NCBI RefSeq assembly: GCF_026072915.1
Contig: NZ_AP025943.1
Location: 558,001-622,000, forward strand
Length of the DNA stretch: 64,000 bases
Direction: 5' to 3'
From: Akkermansia biwaensis
GTDB taxonomy: Bacteria; Verrucomicrobiota; Verrucomicrobiia; Verrucomicrobiales; Akkermansiaceae
Part shown: piece by piece, positions 8,530 to 17,732 of the stretch
Position numbering within the stretch: position 1 is the first letter of the stretch
Layout: every line of letters starts with the position of its first letter
Translations under genes and position numbers: made by a program
The notes under the pieces: generated by a model
Told to the model about the DNA's origin: nothing
The model's database searches: none
The model's input: only the letters and a program-made list of their open reading frames with translations

Positions 8530-9489
8530 ATGATTTTCGGCACCTTACCCGGCGGCGCTCCTGTTGAAATCTTTGAATTGTCCTCCGACAGGATGACAGT
8601 GCGGATCAGCAACTACGGGGGGCGCATCATCTCCGTCGTCAAGGACGGCATGGACATGATCGTAGGGCCCAAGAGCTTTGAAGACATGCTGAAAGACACC
8701 TGTTACTGCGGTGCGATTTGCGGCCGGGTCGCAAATCGCATCGCCAAAGGCAGGTTTTCCATTGACGGGGACGCCCACTCCGTAGCTGTTAACAACGGCC
8801 CCAACCACCTGCACGGCGGCCTCCAGGGTTTTGACAGCAAAATATGGCAGGTTCAGGAAGCCGCGCGCAACACGCTGGTGCTGACGCTCCATTCTCCGGA
8901 CGGGGAGGAAAACTACCCCGGCAATCTTGAAGTGGTGGCTACCTACACACTCATGGAGGAGACCCTCCACCTGCGCATGGAAGCGTACTCGGACGCGGCC
9001 ACCATCGTCAACCTCACCAACCACGCCTACTGGAACCTTTCCGGAAAGCCCGACATCAATTCCATGACGCTGGAAGTCCGGGCCTCCGCCTACACCCCCG
9101 TGGATGAAACCAACATCCCGGACGGGCGTATCCTGCCCGTGGAAGGCACGGACTTTGACCTGCGCAGGGCGGCCCTTCTTGGGGAACGCAACTCCGCCGC
9201 CCACCCGGACACCGCCGCCGGACTGGACCACAACTACGTGCTGGATTCCGAACCAGGCGACAAGATCGCGGCCATCCTCCTTGATCCCTCTTCAGGCCAC
9301 CGCCTGATCGTGGCGACGGACGCCCCCGGGCTCCAGGTTTACACGGGAGAATACCTTCCCAAGGCGCGCCAGGGGATTGCTCTGGAAGCCCAGGGCTTCC
9401 CGAATGCCGTCAACGTGCCCCACTTCCCCAGTGTTCTCCTGCGCCCCGGTCAATCCGTCACGCGCAGCATTTCCTGGACAATCAGGTAA
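8530..9489 (+). CDS. galM: Aldose 1-epimerase (galactose mutarotase)
   Basis: Interconverts alpha- and beta-anomers of galactose or glucose, feeding the Leloir pathway. The 319-residue length is typical. The substrate-binding His is in NHLHGG (residues 92-97) and a second conserved His in NLTNHAYWNLSG (His165). The GLDHNYVLD motif and the C-terminal EAQGFPNAVNVPHFPS, whose Glu is the catalytic base, are present. It lies 33 bases after the lipoprotein gene. No other galactose gene is adjacent. Galactose is a major mucin sugar, which fits a mucin degrader, but that is context only. Confidence 0.93.
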   Translation: MIFGTLPGGAPVEIFELSSDRMTVRISNYGGRIISVVKDGMDMIVGPKSFEDMLKDTCYCGAICGRVANRIAKGRFSIDGDAHSVAVNNGPNHLHGGLQGFDSKIWQVQEAARNTLVLTLHSPDGEENYPGNLEVVATYTLMEETLHLRMEAYSDAATIVNLTNHAYWNLSGKPDINSMTLEVRASAYTPVDETNIPDGRILPVEGTDFDLRRAALLGERNSAAHPDTAAGLDHNYVLDSEPGDKIAAILLDPSSGHRLIVATDAPGLQVYTGEYLPKARQGIALEAQGFPNAVNVPHFPSVLLRPGQSVTRSISWTIR

Positions 9490-9569
9490 AGGCGGATTCC
9501 ATCATCCGGCCCACCGTCACCCCACCGTGCACAATAATACCTGCCGTACATGGGGGGGAGCCATGGCGG

Positions 9570-9881
9570 TTAGCGTTCCAGCCGCCGCAGAATAACATGG
9601 GCCGGGCGGTAAAATTCTACCTTCTTCAGCCAGTCTTCAGCCGTTCCGGGAACGTCTTTCAGCAGGCCGCCCGCCTTCAGGCAGCCCACCAGATAGACTT
9701 CCCGGCCATACCGTTCCAGATAACGGGAGGAATCCCCGTAAAGAATGCGGCCATACGGTTTGACCAGATCCGGATGTTTTAATGCCCGTTCCAGAAATTC
9801 AATGGTGTCCCCATCCAGATAATCGCGGGCTTTTTCCACATTCCGTTCATGCCGGATGCCGCAGTACAGGATCAGCCCCAT
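9570..9881 (-). CDS. Unrecognised 103-residue ORF, probably the displaced C-terminal half of the upstream membrane protein
   Basis: The reading frame overlaps the end of the membrane-protein gene. From the ATG at 9881 it encodes a soluble, charged segment (HERNVEKARDYLDGDTIEF, KHPDLVKPYGRILYGDSS) of no family I recognise. The frame is open back through the G8 run at 9919-9926, with codon use like real genes immediately after that run. Adding one G to the run would join it to the upstream gene as a single 299-residue protein. I therefore think it is the C-terminal part of a frameshifted or slippage-controlled gene rather than an independent gene. Confidence 0.5.
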   Translation of the reverse strand: MGLILYCGIRHERNVEKARDYLDGDTIEFLERALKHPDLVKPYGRILYGDSSRYLERYGREVYLVGCLKAGGLLKDVPGTAEDWLKKVEFYRPAHVILRRLER

Positions 9882-10468
9882 ATCCTCGCGTCCGGGCGCA
9901 TCCGTGCCGGAGGAGCGGCCCCCCCCGATCCAACTGCCCAAAGAGCAACGGGAATTATATACAAGATATTCCTGTACATTAATTTCCGCTTGTCCAGAGG
10001 CAGAAACTCCCCGTCTTCACGCAGGGCTTCCTGATGGACCTGCCGCAATTTTTCCTTCACCATCCCGCACAATAAATCATACCTGCCTTTCCCCAATTCC
10101 ACCCTTCCGATCTTCACCATGTTATCATTCGATTTCAACACCAGCCATTCGTTCGCCCCCATACTGCCGCAGGAGGCGCTCTTGATGCAGCGCCAATCCA
10201 TGAACAGGGGAGGCCGTAAAAAGCGGGTAACGGTTATCCCGTCCTCGCCAACCTTCACCTGGAATTGCCGCATGGAGAAAAAGCAAAGAACGCCTGCCAG
10301 CAGGAAGAATGCCGCCCACAGCAGGTTCTCCCACCCTATCTCTTCCAATCCCCGGTAAACGCGGATAACCTTCCATAAATCAGGCAGGGCGCAAGCGGCC
10401 ATCACCAGCAGGAGCCCCCAGGACCATCCGGCCAGATTGCAAAAGGTATCCTTCTGTTGTCCTTTCAT
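9872..10468 (-). CDS. Membrane protein with PH-like domain, C-terminus displaced by a G8 frameshift
   Basis: The frame encodes 198 residues. Two membrane helices are at about 13-30 (WGLLLVMAACALPDLW) and 48-65 (LLWAAFFLLAGVLCFFS). They are followed by a beta-rich stretch (FQVKVGEDGITVTRFLRPP) that resembles bacterial PH-like domains, then a third hydrophobic stretch (NILYIIPVALWAVG). Right after this third helix the frame passes a run of eight G (minus strand) and ends in a Pro/Arg/Gly-rich tail of 17 residues that looks out of frame. The downstream frame continues for about 100 normal residues. It lies 67 bases after phoU. Function unknown. Confidence 0.55.
   Translation of the reverse strand: MKGQQKDTFCNLAGWSWGLLLVMAACALPDLWKVIRVYRGLEEIGWENLLWAAFFLLAGVLCFFSMRQFQVKVGEDGITVTRFLRPPLFMDWRCIKSASCGSMGANEWLVLKSNDNMVKIGRVELGKGRYDLLCGMVKEKLRQVHQEALREDGEFLPLDKRKLMYRNILYIIPVALWAVGSGGAAPPARMRPDARIWG
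9919..9926. repeat. C8/G8 homopolymer at the frameshift site
   Basis: Eight consecutive C on the plus strand (G on the coding strand), exactly where the membrane-protein frame and the downstream frame swap coding character. Runs of this length are prone to replication slippage; they are also prone to sequencing and assembly error. Confidence 0.8.
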
Positions 10469-10535
10469 GTTCCATGTCTTATATAAAAATCACGGAACAG
10501 GCAAGCATTTGTCCGAACGCCGGCGGTCCCTCCGT

Positions 10536-11195
10536 TCAGGATTGCCGGGGCCCGACTCCGTAAAGAGCTTCCGCAGCCACTTTCTGCAATCCTTCCGCGA
10601 CGCGTTCCAGCGAACGGCCGATGAATATCAAATCCGCCACGGAGGCGAGATTGTCCCGGTAATGTTCCGGCAGACGGGCGAATGTTTCCGTCAAGGTCCC
10701 GGTTTTCTCCGCCAGGGACGCCAGTCCCGGCGCCAGGGAAGCCAGGGCCGGGGCATCCCATGAAGAGACGGCCTTGTTGACGGCCCTGAACTGTTCGGCC
10801 AGCTCCCGGTACACGGGTTCCACCAATCCGGCTTCCCGGAGGCGGGGCCTTTTATTCAGCTTGTTGGCCCTCTTGGCGATGGTGACGGACTCATCCCCCA
10901 TGCGTTCATAAATGGCGGACAGGCGGATGGAAGCCAGCACCACCCTCAAGTCAGATGCCACCGGGCTGAAAAACGCCAGGAGATGCATCCCTTCCCGGTC
11001 CACGGCCATTTCCAGTTCGTCCAGTTCCTCGTCATCGGCAATGGCCTGGTTGGCGGGATCCTCGTCCTGCTGGAGCAGACCGGCAACGGCCAGATCAAGG
11101 GCGCTCTGCGCCTTGTAAGCCATTTGCAGCAAATACGTGTTCAGGGAAGTGAGGGCGGCATCAAATTCCCGCAGGGTGTGGGCGTCGTGGTTCAT
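10536..11195 (-). CDS. phoU: PhoU-like phosphate regulatory protein (first copy)
   Basis: A 219-residue PhoU-family protein. PhoU is a cytoplasmic helical protein that couples Pst transporter state to the PhoR/PhoB signalling pair and limits phosphate uptake. The start at ATG 11195 (MNHDAHTLREFD) gives the usual opening of the first three-helix bundle; the frame is open upstream but without coding character. Family features are the paired helices with DDEELDELEMAVDREGM and VASDLRVVLASIRLSAIYERMGDESV in the first half, and LIFIGRSLERVAEG in the second. It lies 191 bases after the first pstB in the same direction. A second phoU is at 22729. Confidence 0.88.
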   Translation of the reverse strand: MNHDAHTLREFDAALTSLNTYLLQMAYKAQSALDLAVAGLLQQDEDPANQAIADDEELDELEMAVDREGMHLLAFFSPVASDLRVVLASIRLSAIYERMGDESVTIAKRANKLNKRPRLREAGLVEPVYRELAEQFRAVNKAVSSWDAPALASLAPGLASLAEKTGTLTETFARLPEHYRDNLASVADLIFIGRSLERVAEGLQKVAAEALYGVGPRQS

Positions 11196-11386
11196 GGTCG
11201 GAAATGTTGGTTCGATTGTCGGAGGAAGCCGCCCTGGCGGCATGGTAAAAAATATGCAGCCTGCGCAGGCCGCCGGTCTTCCTCGCGGAAGCGGCAAAAC
11301 GCCGAGCGGAACAGGAGACTCCGGAAAAGCGGCGGGAACCGGCCCTGCCTGAACATATTGATGGAATCATAAATCGTCTTCTATTG

Positions 11387-12169
11387 TTAACTGAATCTTC
11401 CCGTAATATAATCTTCCGTCTCCTTCATGGACGGATGGGAAAAAATCTTCTCCGTGGAATCAAACTCCACCAGCCTTCCCAGCATGAAAAACCCCGTCAG
11501 GTCGGAAACGCGGGTGGCCTGCTGCATGTTGTGCGTCACCACGACGATGGTGAATTTCTCCTTGAGGCGGTGCATCAATTCCTCCACGCGCACCGTGGCG
11601 ATGGGGTCCAGGGCGGAACAAGGTTCATCCATCAGTAAAATACGCGGCTTGACGGCGATGGAACGGGCGATGCAGAGGCGCTGCTGCTGGCCGCCGGAAA
11701 GTCCGTTGGCGGAAGTGTGGAGCCTGTCCTTCACTTCGTCCCACAGGGCGGCATGGCTCAGGCTCTCCTCCACGGCTTCATCCAGAACGGCCCTGTCCCT
11801 TACTCCCGCCAGCTTCAAGCCGTAGGAAACATTCTCGTAAATGCTCATGGGGAAGGGATTGGACTTCTGGAAAACCATGCCCACTTCCCGGCGCAGGCGG
11901 ATCGGGTCCAGGGTGGGGGAAGTCACGTCCACCCCGTCAATGCGGATGGCCCCCCCCGTGACGCGGGCCTCCGGAATGCGGTCATTCATCCGGTTGATGC
12001 AGCGCAACAGTGTGGATTTTCCGCAGCCGGACGGCCCGATAAACGCCGTGACACGGTTTTTCGGAATCAATATGTTGACGTTAAAAAGCGACTGTTTGCT
12101 GCCGTAACAGAAATCCAGGGAATCCACCTCCACGGCGGTTTGATCGGGTATTGCAGGCGGTAGGCTCAT
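11387..12169 (-). CDS. pstB: Phosphate ABC transporter ATP-binding protein (first copy)
   Basis: ATPase subunit that drives phosphate import through PstC/PstA. The 260 residues from ATG 12169 match the family length. Walker A is GPSGCGKST, the signature is LSGGQQQRL, Walker B is ILLMDEP, and the C-terminus ends in the PstB-typical [13 protein letters not shown] and [19 protein letters not shown] are PstB-specific. It is not next to any pst permease on its own strand; the only permeases seen are in the plus-strand operon 5.5 kb away. The two PstB proteins are clearly similar but not identical, so this is an old duplicate rather than a recent copy. A 20-bp shared element lies 76-95 bases upstream. 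Confidence 0.93.
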   Translation of the reverse strand: MSLPPAIPDQTAVEVDSLDFCYGSKQSLFNVNILIPKNRVTAFIGPSGCGKSTLLRCINRMNDRIPEARVTGGAIRIDGVDVTSPTLDPIRLRREVGMVFQKSNPFPMSIYENVSYGLKLAGVRDRAVLDEAVEESLSHAALWDEVKDRLHTSANGLSGGQQQRLCIARSIAVKPRILLMDEPCSALDPIATVRVEELMHRLKEKFTIVVVTHNMQQATRVSDLTGFFMLGRLVEFDSTEKIFSHPSMKETEDYITGRFS

Positions 12170-12244
12170 ATCTCTGACCATGGCGCGGCTCATCACCGCT
12201 GCCCGCATGGTATCGCAAATTCCCCCCGCAATGACCATCCAGGG

Positions 12245-12264
12245 ATTGTGACGATTTCTTAACC
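12245..12264. promoter_or_regulatory. Candidate Pho-regulon box, copy 1
   Basis: The 20-mer ATTGTGACGATTTCTTAACC lies in the divergent region between the first pstB (76 bases from its start) and the Verru_Chthon A-type gene (about 235 bases from its start). The same 20 bases recur at 16554-16573 before pstS. Exact conservation in two phosphate-gene upstream regions suggests a binding site for the PhoB-type regulator. The element does not match the E. coli Pho box closely. Confidence 0.6.
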
Positions 12265-12297
12265 TGGCCTTCTTGGCCCATTTCCCGCAACGTTCAC

Positions 12298-12312
12298 CGG
12301 ATTTGGAATCCG
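12298..12312. promoter_or_regulatory. Surface-gene dyad CGGATT-N3-AATCCG, copy 1
   Basis: A perfect six-base dyad with spacer TGG, about 188 bases upstream of the Verru_Chthon A-type gene. The same dyad is at 41582-41596 and 59631-59645. Copies 1 and 3 share further flank (CCGGATT...AATCCGTTGG). Confidence 0.55.
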
Positions 12313-12499
12313 TTGGTTTTCAATCAACAGAGTAAATTAATACAACAGACTAAAAATAAATTATTTGGTCTTTTCAACAGAGATAGGGTTATTCCTTGTT
12401 TCCCTATATGGCAGCCCTAGACTGGTAAAAACAGGGGAGTTGCCAGAAGCCGTGCATGGCATTTTTTCCCGAGGATTTTCCAATCTTCCACCAATATCC

Positions 12500-15400
12500 A
12501 TGAACACAAAACCTTCTACGAAACGCTCTGTCCGACACGTCAGCAAGGGATTCGCACTCATTGCCACCATCACCTTGATGATGCTCCTGGCCCTCCTGAG
12601 CGTCGGCCTTCTTACCATCGCATCATCACAGGTGCGCATCTCTGAGAAACAGCTCTTCGCTGCTGAGGCCAAGTCCCTGGCCAGATTCTCCCTGGAAGTT
12701 TCCCTGGGACAGCTCCAGTGCGAGCTGGGACCCGACCAGCGCGTTTCCGCCAACTCCGGCATTCTTTCTTCCGGCACCAGCGAAGGAAGTTCCCCCTATA
12801 TTCTGGGCGCCTGGAACAGCTGGGACACCTGGCTCAACAGGAATAATTCCTCAGGCATGGACATCGCTTCCACCTACGATACGGGCAGAAGCTCCATGTT
12901 CCGCCGCTGGCTGATTTCCGACCCCGACCTGCGCAGGCTCAGCACCCTGGAAGCCGGAAAAAACCTTCTGGGGCAAAAGTCTGCTTCCAACCGCAGTTTC
13001 CGCAGCGTCTGCCTGCTGGGCCCCGGCACCGTAGGAACCCCGGCGGGGGCCCGGAACCAGGATAAAAAGGAAATCCATGTCCGCCTTGTACGCGTGGATG
13101 ATTCTTCAAAGAATACGGGGCTGAAAAAGAATGCCAACACGCGCAAGTACATTGCCTGGTGGATTACGCCGGAAAACCAGAAGGCGCGCATCAATCTGAT
13201 GCCTCATGCTTCCCAGGAAAGCACCGACCCGCTGACCGTGCTGCGTTCCACCTGGGACACCCCCGGCCCGGATCTGGACACCCTCAATATGACTTCATTG
13301 ATGCCGTCGGGGTCCGGTGGCGACATGTCGGAAGTCAGGAAGCTGATCTCCCGTGACACGCTTCTTGCCAACAGCAAAAACGGCCGCCTGAAAGACCTGG
13401 GAGAGCTTTACCATGACATCACCCTGGTTTCTTCCAGCCTCCAGACGGATTCCAAATTCGGTGGCTTGAAGAAGGACTTGAATATTATGCTGTCCCAGGA
13501 AAAACTGCCTGAAGAGTTCCGGGGAGACACGGCGGACATCGGTCTGCGTCCCTACGCCACGGAGGACGGAACTCCGACAGAACAGAACCGCCCGATAAGC
13601 TCCTGGAACCAGCTCCACCTGTGGGCCAATGTGTGGGACTCTTCAACCAAAAGGGACGGCCAGGATGCCTCCGCCACACTGCAATGGAATGGGCAGACGC
13701 CCAGCACGCTGGTAGCCGCGGACGCCTCCGCCAACATGGAAATGATGGACAATCGCTACACCTACATGCGCCATCCCATCCTCCTGCGGTTTTATTCATT
13801 TGTCGGACTCAACTATGTCAAACACGGCAACAAGCACCCTAACCGGGGAGGATGGATCGACTTCCGAATCGCCGTCATCCCGGTTTATGTCTGGTGGAAC
13901 CCGTACAATGTGGACATGAAGCTGACAGGAGCCGACGGGGGAGTATGGGGAGGCTATTTCGGGGAACACCGCTTCATGCCTCTACTGCTTTCCCATAATG
14001 TCAAATTCGCATGGAACCAGCTTGACGAAAACCAATTGACCAGCTACGGGGAATCCTGTTTGATCCCCTATCTAAACGCATCTTACAACAACCGCCAGGT
14101 AGCCGACTTTGGGGCTTCTTTCCGCACCACGTCCAAACTCAGTTCAGACGGTTCCACGATCAAGGGCGACCCATCTACGCTGAAAGCCGGGGAAATCGTC
14201 CTTTTCGCCCAGCCGGTCGTTTCCAATATAGCCAACGGTAACGAAGTCTATAAAACAAAACCCAACAGCGGTGACTTCAAACCGGACAGATTCCCTCTCA
14301 AGGAAGGCTGGTCCCAGGAAGCGGGACAGGTCAGTTCCTATGCCGTCAACCTGACGGACGGCGTTCGCTACGAACTGCTGGACGGTAGCGGATACAACCA
14401 GCAGGGTATTGCCAAGGCTTCCATCATCTTCGCGGAAAATACCAGCCAGCTCAACGGCACGCCGGACGACCACGTCCTGGCCATCAAATATGGGGAAAAG
14501 GGGGCATCCAAAGCCCTGGGCACTTTCATTATGGGCGCCGGACTGATGGATCCCGGGAAGATGAACAGCTCATCCTCTCTAAACGGGAAAAACACCGCGG
14601 AAATCGACATTTTCGCCAAAACCATGCCAGCCATCCTCAACCTGAACTGGGGCGCCTGGGAAAAACCGCTGATTGACCAAATCAAACTCCCGGCGGAAAT
14701 GTGGGAAAACAACGACCAGGGCAGTGAGGAAGAAAAAAAGGCAGGCCAATACGGCACGCCTACGCAGGAATCTACCTTTGTAGCGTACTATGGAGTATCG
14801 GTGAAATGGGGCAAGCCTCCCGTCATCGGCGCCTACCCGGAAGGCAAGGACTACCGCGCCAAGACCTGGCAGCACTCCAGCCCCCTCTTCTGGGGCAGCC
14901 AGATGCCCACCGCATCCGAACTCGGACGATCCTACAGCCCCTACCAGTTTGAAGTCAAGAACGCCAACAGCGACTTCTTCCCCATCACCATCTCCAACAT
15001 CCTCTCCAACGACGGCACCCGGCTCTCCCCATTCGGCGGACCCGGCGCCGAACAGGTCAACAAGATTGTGGCCGCCGAACTCCCATTCCAGCAGCCTTCC
15101 AGCCTCGCCGGATTCGCAGGATTCAGGCTCACCCCTGGTTGGTACAAGACCGACTCCAAAGCCGCCATCGCCAAACGCTTCGCCTACCAGTCAGGCGTTC
15201 CAGGCGTGGGCATCGGAAACTCCTTTGCCGACCCAATGCTGCCTCCAGACAAGGTTTTCTCACACAATGAAATCATGGGCGACGCCTCCCTGGGCGACTT
15301 CTGGGACCACGGCCTGATGATCAACGACGCCCTCTGGGACTCCTGGTTCACCTCCTCCCTGGCCGCACGGCCCCGCAGCATCGGCGGCTCCGCCAAAGAG

Positions 15401-16399
15401 GACCTCAAGTCCGTGCTCAAGGAAGCATTCTCCACGGACACTTCCTCCAACAAGGCCGCAGGCATTGCCAACAGGCGCCTCTCCCCGGACCTCCAGGGCA
15501 AGCCCGCCGAAGCGGTCATCGACGAACTGGCCAAAACCGACGAGGGCTACAAGCTCTCCGCCAAGTACCTGCCCATCGCCGGAGGCTTCAACGTCAACTC
15601 CACCTCCCGGAGAGCCTGGGAGGCCATGCTCATGGGCCTCAAGAACCGCAAGCTCCTCTACTCTTCCAACGGCAGGCCCTCCGTGCTGAATAGCAACCAG
15701 GCCAATTTCTCCCGCTTCGGGGTAGCCAGCAGCAACAAGTCCCACGTGGACGACTACGGCTCTATTGGCATCACCAACGGCATCCCGGACGGAGACGCCA
15801 TGGCCTGGTCTGACCTGCGCACGCTCAGCGACACGCAAATCCGCGCACTTGCCGACAACATGGTCAAGGAAGTCAAGAAGAGGGGCCCCTTCCTGAACAT
15901 GTCCGACTTCATCAACCGCCGCCTGCAGAGCGGAGAGATGGGGGTGAAGGGGGCGCTCCAGGCGGCCATCGACGAAAGCTCGATCAACAGGACCTTTGAC
16001 GAACTCACGGACATGGTCATCACGCCCAAGGTTGGCTACCCGAACGCGGATGCGGCCAAGGGCTCAGTCTTTACGGCGGCACCCGGCTACCTGATCCAGT
16101 CGGACGTGCTTGCGGTGCTGGGCAACATTCTCACCACGCGCGACGACACGTTTACAATCCGCGCCTACGGGGAAGTGACGAGCCGGGAGGGAGTGGTGCT
16201 TTCCCGTGCGTGGTGCGAGGCGGTGGTGCAGCGTGGGATCAACTACGTGGACCCGGTGAACAGTCCGGAGACGGCGGCGACGAAGGTGAACATGAAGACC
16301 GGAGCGCTGGAAGGTACGGATTTGAGTGCGGTGAACAAGGCGTTTGGCCGCCGGTTCAACATTGTTTCCTTCCGCTGGCTCTCCCCTGAAGAAGTATGA
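12500..16399 (+). CDS. Large pilin-like surface protein, Verru_Chthon cassette A type
   Basis: A 1299-residue exported protein that I place in the Verru_Chthon cassette protein A group of Verrucomicrobiota. The start at ATG 12500 gives a short basic leader followed by a type IV prepilin-like junction and helix: SKGFALIATITLMMLLALLS, with G|F as the likely prepilin peptidase site. The body is a long, Asn/Ser/Trp-rich ectodomain with no recognised enzyme motif, and ends in YGEVTSREGVVLSRAWCEAVVQR. It stands alone, without cassette B-D partners in the window, between the two phosphate units. Codon choice shifts towards G-ending codons in roughly the last 400 bases, which hints at mosaic origin. 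Its role is unknown. Confidence 0.75.
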   Translation: MNTKPSTKRSVRHVSKGFALIATITLMMLLALLSVGLLTIASSQVRISEKQLFAAEAKSLARFSLEVSLGQLQCELGPDQRVSANSGILSSGTSEGSSPYILGAWNSWDTWLNRNNSSGMDIASTYDTGRSSMFRRWLISDPDLRRLSTLEAGKNLLGQKSASNRSFRSVCLLGPGTVGTPAGARNQDKKEIHVRLVRVDDSSKNTGLKKNANTRKYIAWWITPENQKARINLMPHASQESTDPLTVLRSTWDTPGPDLDTLNMTSLMPSGSGGDMSEVRKLISRDTLLANSKNGRLKDLGELYHDITLVSSSLQTDSKFGGLKKDLNIMLSQEKLPEEFRGDTADIGLRPYATEDGTPTEQNRPISSWNQLHLWANVWDSSTKRDGQDASATLQWNGQTPSTLVAADASANMEMMDNRYTYMRHPILLRFYSFVGLNYVKHGNKHPNRGGWIDFRIAVIPVYVWWNPYNVDMKLTGADGGVWGGYFGEHRFMPLLLSHNVKFAWNQLDENQLTSYGESCLIPYLNASYNNRQVADFGASFRTTSKLSSDGSTIKGDPSTLKAGEIVLFAQPVVSNIANGNEVYKTKPNSGDFKPDRFPLKEGWSQEAGQVSSYAVNLTDGVRYELLDGSGYNQQGIAKASIIFAENTSQLNGTPDDHVLAIKYGEKGASKALGTFIMGAGLMDPGKMNSSSSLNGKNTAEIDIFAKTMPAILNLNWGAWEKPLIDQIKLPAEMWENNDQGSEEEKKAGQYGTPTQESTFVAYYGVSVKWGKPPVIGAYPEGKDYRAKTWQHSSPLFWGSQMPTASELGRSYSPYQFEVKNANSDFFPITISNILSNDGTRLSPFGGPGAEQVNKIVAAELPFQQPSSLAGFAGFRLTPGWYKTDSKAAIAKRFAYQSGVPGVGIGNSFADPMLPPDKVFSHNEIMGDASLGDFWDHGLMINDALWDSWFTSSLAARPRSIGGSAKEDLKSVLKEAFSTDTSSNKAAGIANRRLSPDLQGKPAEAVIDELAKTDEGYKLSAKYLPIAGGFNVNSTSRRAWEAMLMGLKNRKLLYSSNGRPSVLNSNQANFSRFGVASSNKSHVDDYGSIGITNGIPDGDAMAWSDLRTLSDTQIRALADNMVKEVKKRGPFLNMSDFINRRLQSGEMGVKGALQAAIDESSINRTFDELTDMVITPKVGYPNADAAKGSVFTAAPGYLIQSDVLAVLGNILTTRDDTFTIRAYGEVTSREGVVLSRAWCEAVVQRGINYVDPVNSPETAATKVNMKTGALEGTDLSAVNKAFGRRFNIVSFRWLSPEEV

Positions 16400-16495
16400 T
16401 TTAAACATGGCTTGAAGAACTTTCAGTCCAGGAGCTTCCTTTCTTCCCCTTTTATACCGGCCTCTGCCCTTTCAGCATTCGGCAATCATTGACAG

Positions 16496-16532
16496 CCGCC
16501 GCCTTCCCTCCCGCGGAAGTCGGCGGTTTTTT
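16496..16532 (+). terminator. Terminator after the Verru_Chthon A-type gene
   Basis: Hairpin with outer arms CCGCCG/CGGCGG and inner CTTCC/GGAAG, followed by six T, about 97 bases after the stop codon. Confidence 0.8.
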
Positions 16533-16553
16533 GTATGCGGGGGAACACCGCAG

Positions 16554-16573
16554 ATTGTGACGATTTCTTAACC
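16554..16573 (+). promoter_or_regulatory. Candidate Pho-regulon box, copy 2, before pstS
   Basis: An exact second copy of the 20-mer at 12245-12264, 112 bases before the pstS start and directly after the preceding terminator. It is followed by GG and TTC in similar spacing in both copies, so homology extends slightly past the 20 bases. Confidence 0.65.
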
Positions 16574-16684
16574 AGGATTCACTTCCTCACAGGGGGGTGG
16601 AAAGGATATCACATCCACGTCGCCCGCCGCCAGCGGTACTGAACACCGCCCCGGAGGGAGACGCAACACAACAGAAAAGACGCC

Positions 16685-17647
16685 ATGAAATTTGTCGCCA
16701 AAATCCTGACAATCGCAGCCGTACTCAACTCTCTGAGCATGGCAGCAGATCAAGTAACCGTTGACAGCAGCATCAAGCCGTATGTGCCCATCAGCGGCGT
16801 TTCCGGCAACCTGAGCGCCGTCGGTTCCGATACACTGAACAACCTGATGACCCTTTGGGCGGAAGGATTCAGCAAAAAGTACCCCAGCGTCAAAATCGGC
16901 GTTGAAGGAAAAGGTTCCTCCACGGCTCCGCCCGCCCTGACGGCAGGCACCGCACAGCTGGCCCCCATGAGCCGCGCCATGAAGCGGGAAGAAATCGCGG
17001 CCTTTGAAGCCAAGTATGGCTACAAGCCAACGGAAATCAAGGTAGCCCTGGACGCCGTGGCTTTCTTCGTCAACAAGAACAATCCCATTCAAGCCCTTTC
17101 CCTGACGCAGGTCGACTCCATCTTCTCCTCCACTTTCAAGCGCGGCGGCTCCAACATTACCGACTGGGGCGATGCGGGCGTTCCCTCCATGAAAGGAAAG
17201 GCTATTTCCATCTATGGCCGTAACAGCGCCTCCGGCACGAACGGATTCGTAAAGGAAATCGCCCTCAAGAAGGGAGACTACAAAAACTCCGTGAAGGAAC
17301 AGCCCGGTTCCTCCGCCGTGGTGCAGGGCATCAGTTCCGACGTGCAGGGCATCGGCTACTCCGGCATCGGATACGTCACCTCCGGCGTCAAGACTCTTTC
17401 CATCGCTGAAAAGGGCGGCCAGGTAGCGGTTCAGCCGTCTTACGACAACTGCATCAACGGCAAATACCCGCTCTCCCGCTACCTGCTGATTTACGTCAAC
17501 AAGAAGCCCGGCGAGCCCCTGGACACCCTGACCAAGGAGTTCATCAAGTTCATCGTCTCCAAGGACGGACAGGAAATCGTGACCAAGGACGGATACTATC
17601 CCATCCCCGCCAAAGTCAGCGCGGATGTCCTCAAGAGCCTTGAATAA
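16685..17647 (+). CDS. pstS: Phosphate-binding protein of the Pst transporter
   Basis: Periplasmic receptor that captures phosphate for the PstCAB importer. The 320-residue protein has a signal peptide (residues 1-21, ending SMAADQ). Phosphate-binding landmarks are GSDTLNNLM near residue 48, GSSTAPPALTAGTAQLAPMS, and GRNSASGTNGFV, which match the Ser/Thr/Arg/Asp contacts of the family. The C-terminal KDGYYPIPAKV is typical. It opens the complete operon pstS-pstC-pstA-pstB-phoU and is preceded by a candidate Pho box. Confidence 0.95.
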   Translation: MKFVAKILTIAAVLNSLSMAADQVTVDSSIKPYVPISGVSGNLSAVGSDTLNNLMTLWAEGFSKKYPSVKIGVEGKGSSTAPPALTAGTAQLAPMSRAMKREEIAAFEAKYGYKPTEIKVALDAVAFFVNKNNPIQALSLTQVDSIFSSTFKRGGSNITDWGDAGVPSMKGKAISIYGRNSASGTNGFVKEIALKKGDYKNSVKEQPGSSAVVQGISSDVQGIGYSGIGYVTSGVKTLSIAEKGGQVAVQPSYDNCINGKYPLSRYLLIYVNKKPGEPLDTLTKEFIKFIVSKDGQEIVTKDGYYPIPAKVSADVLKSLE

Positions 17648-17732
17648 ACAATCTCCCTGAAAACGCATGCCGGAGCAGGGCTGCGGGCCGCCGAGCCGGG
17701 TCCTGCTCCACTCTCTCCGTTCGCCTACCGTC

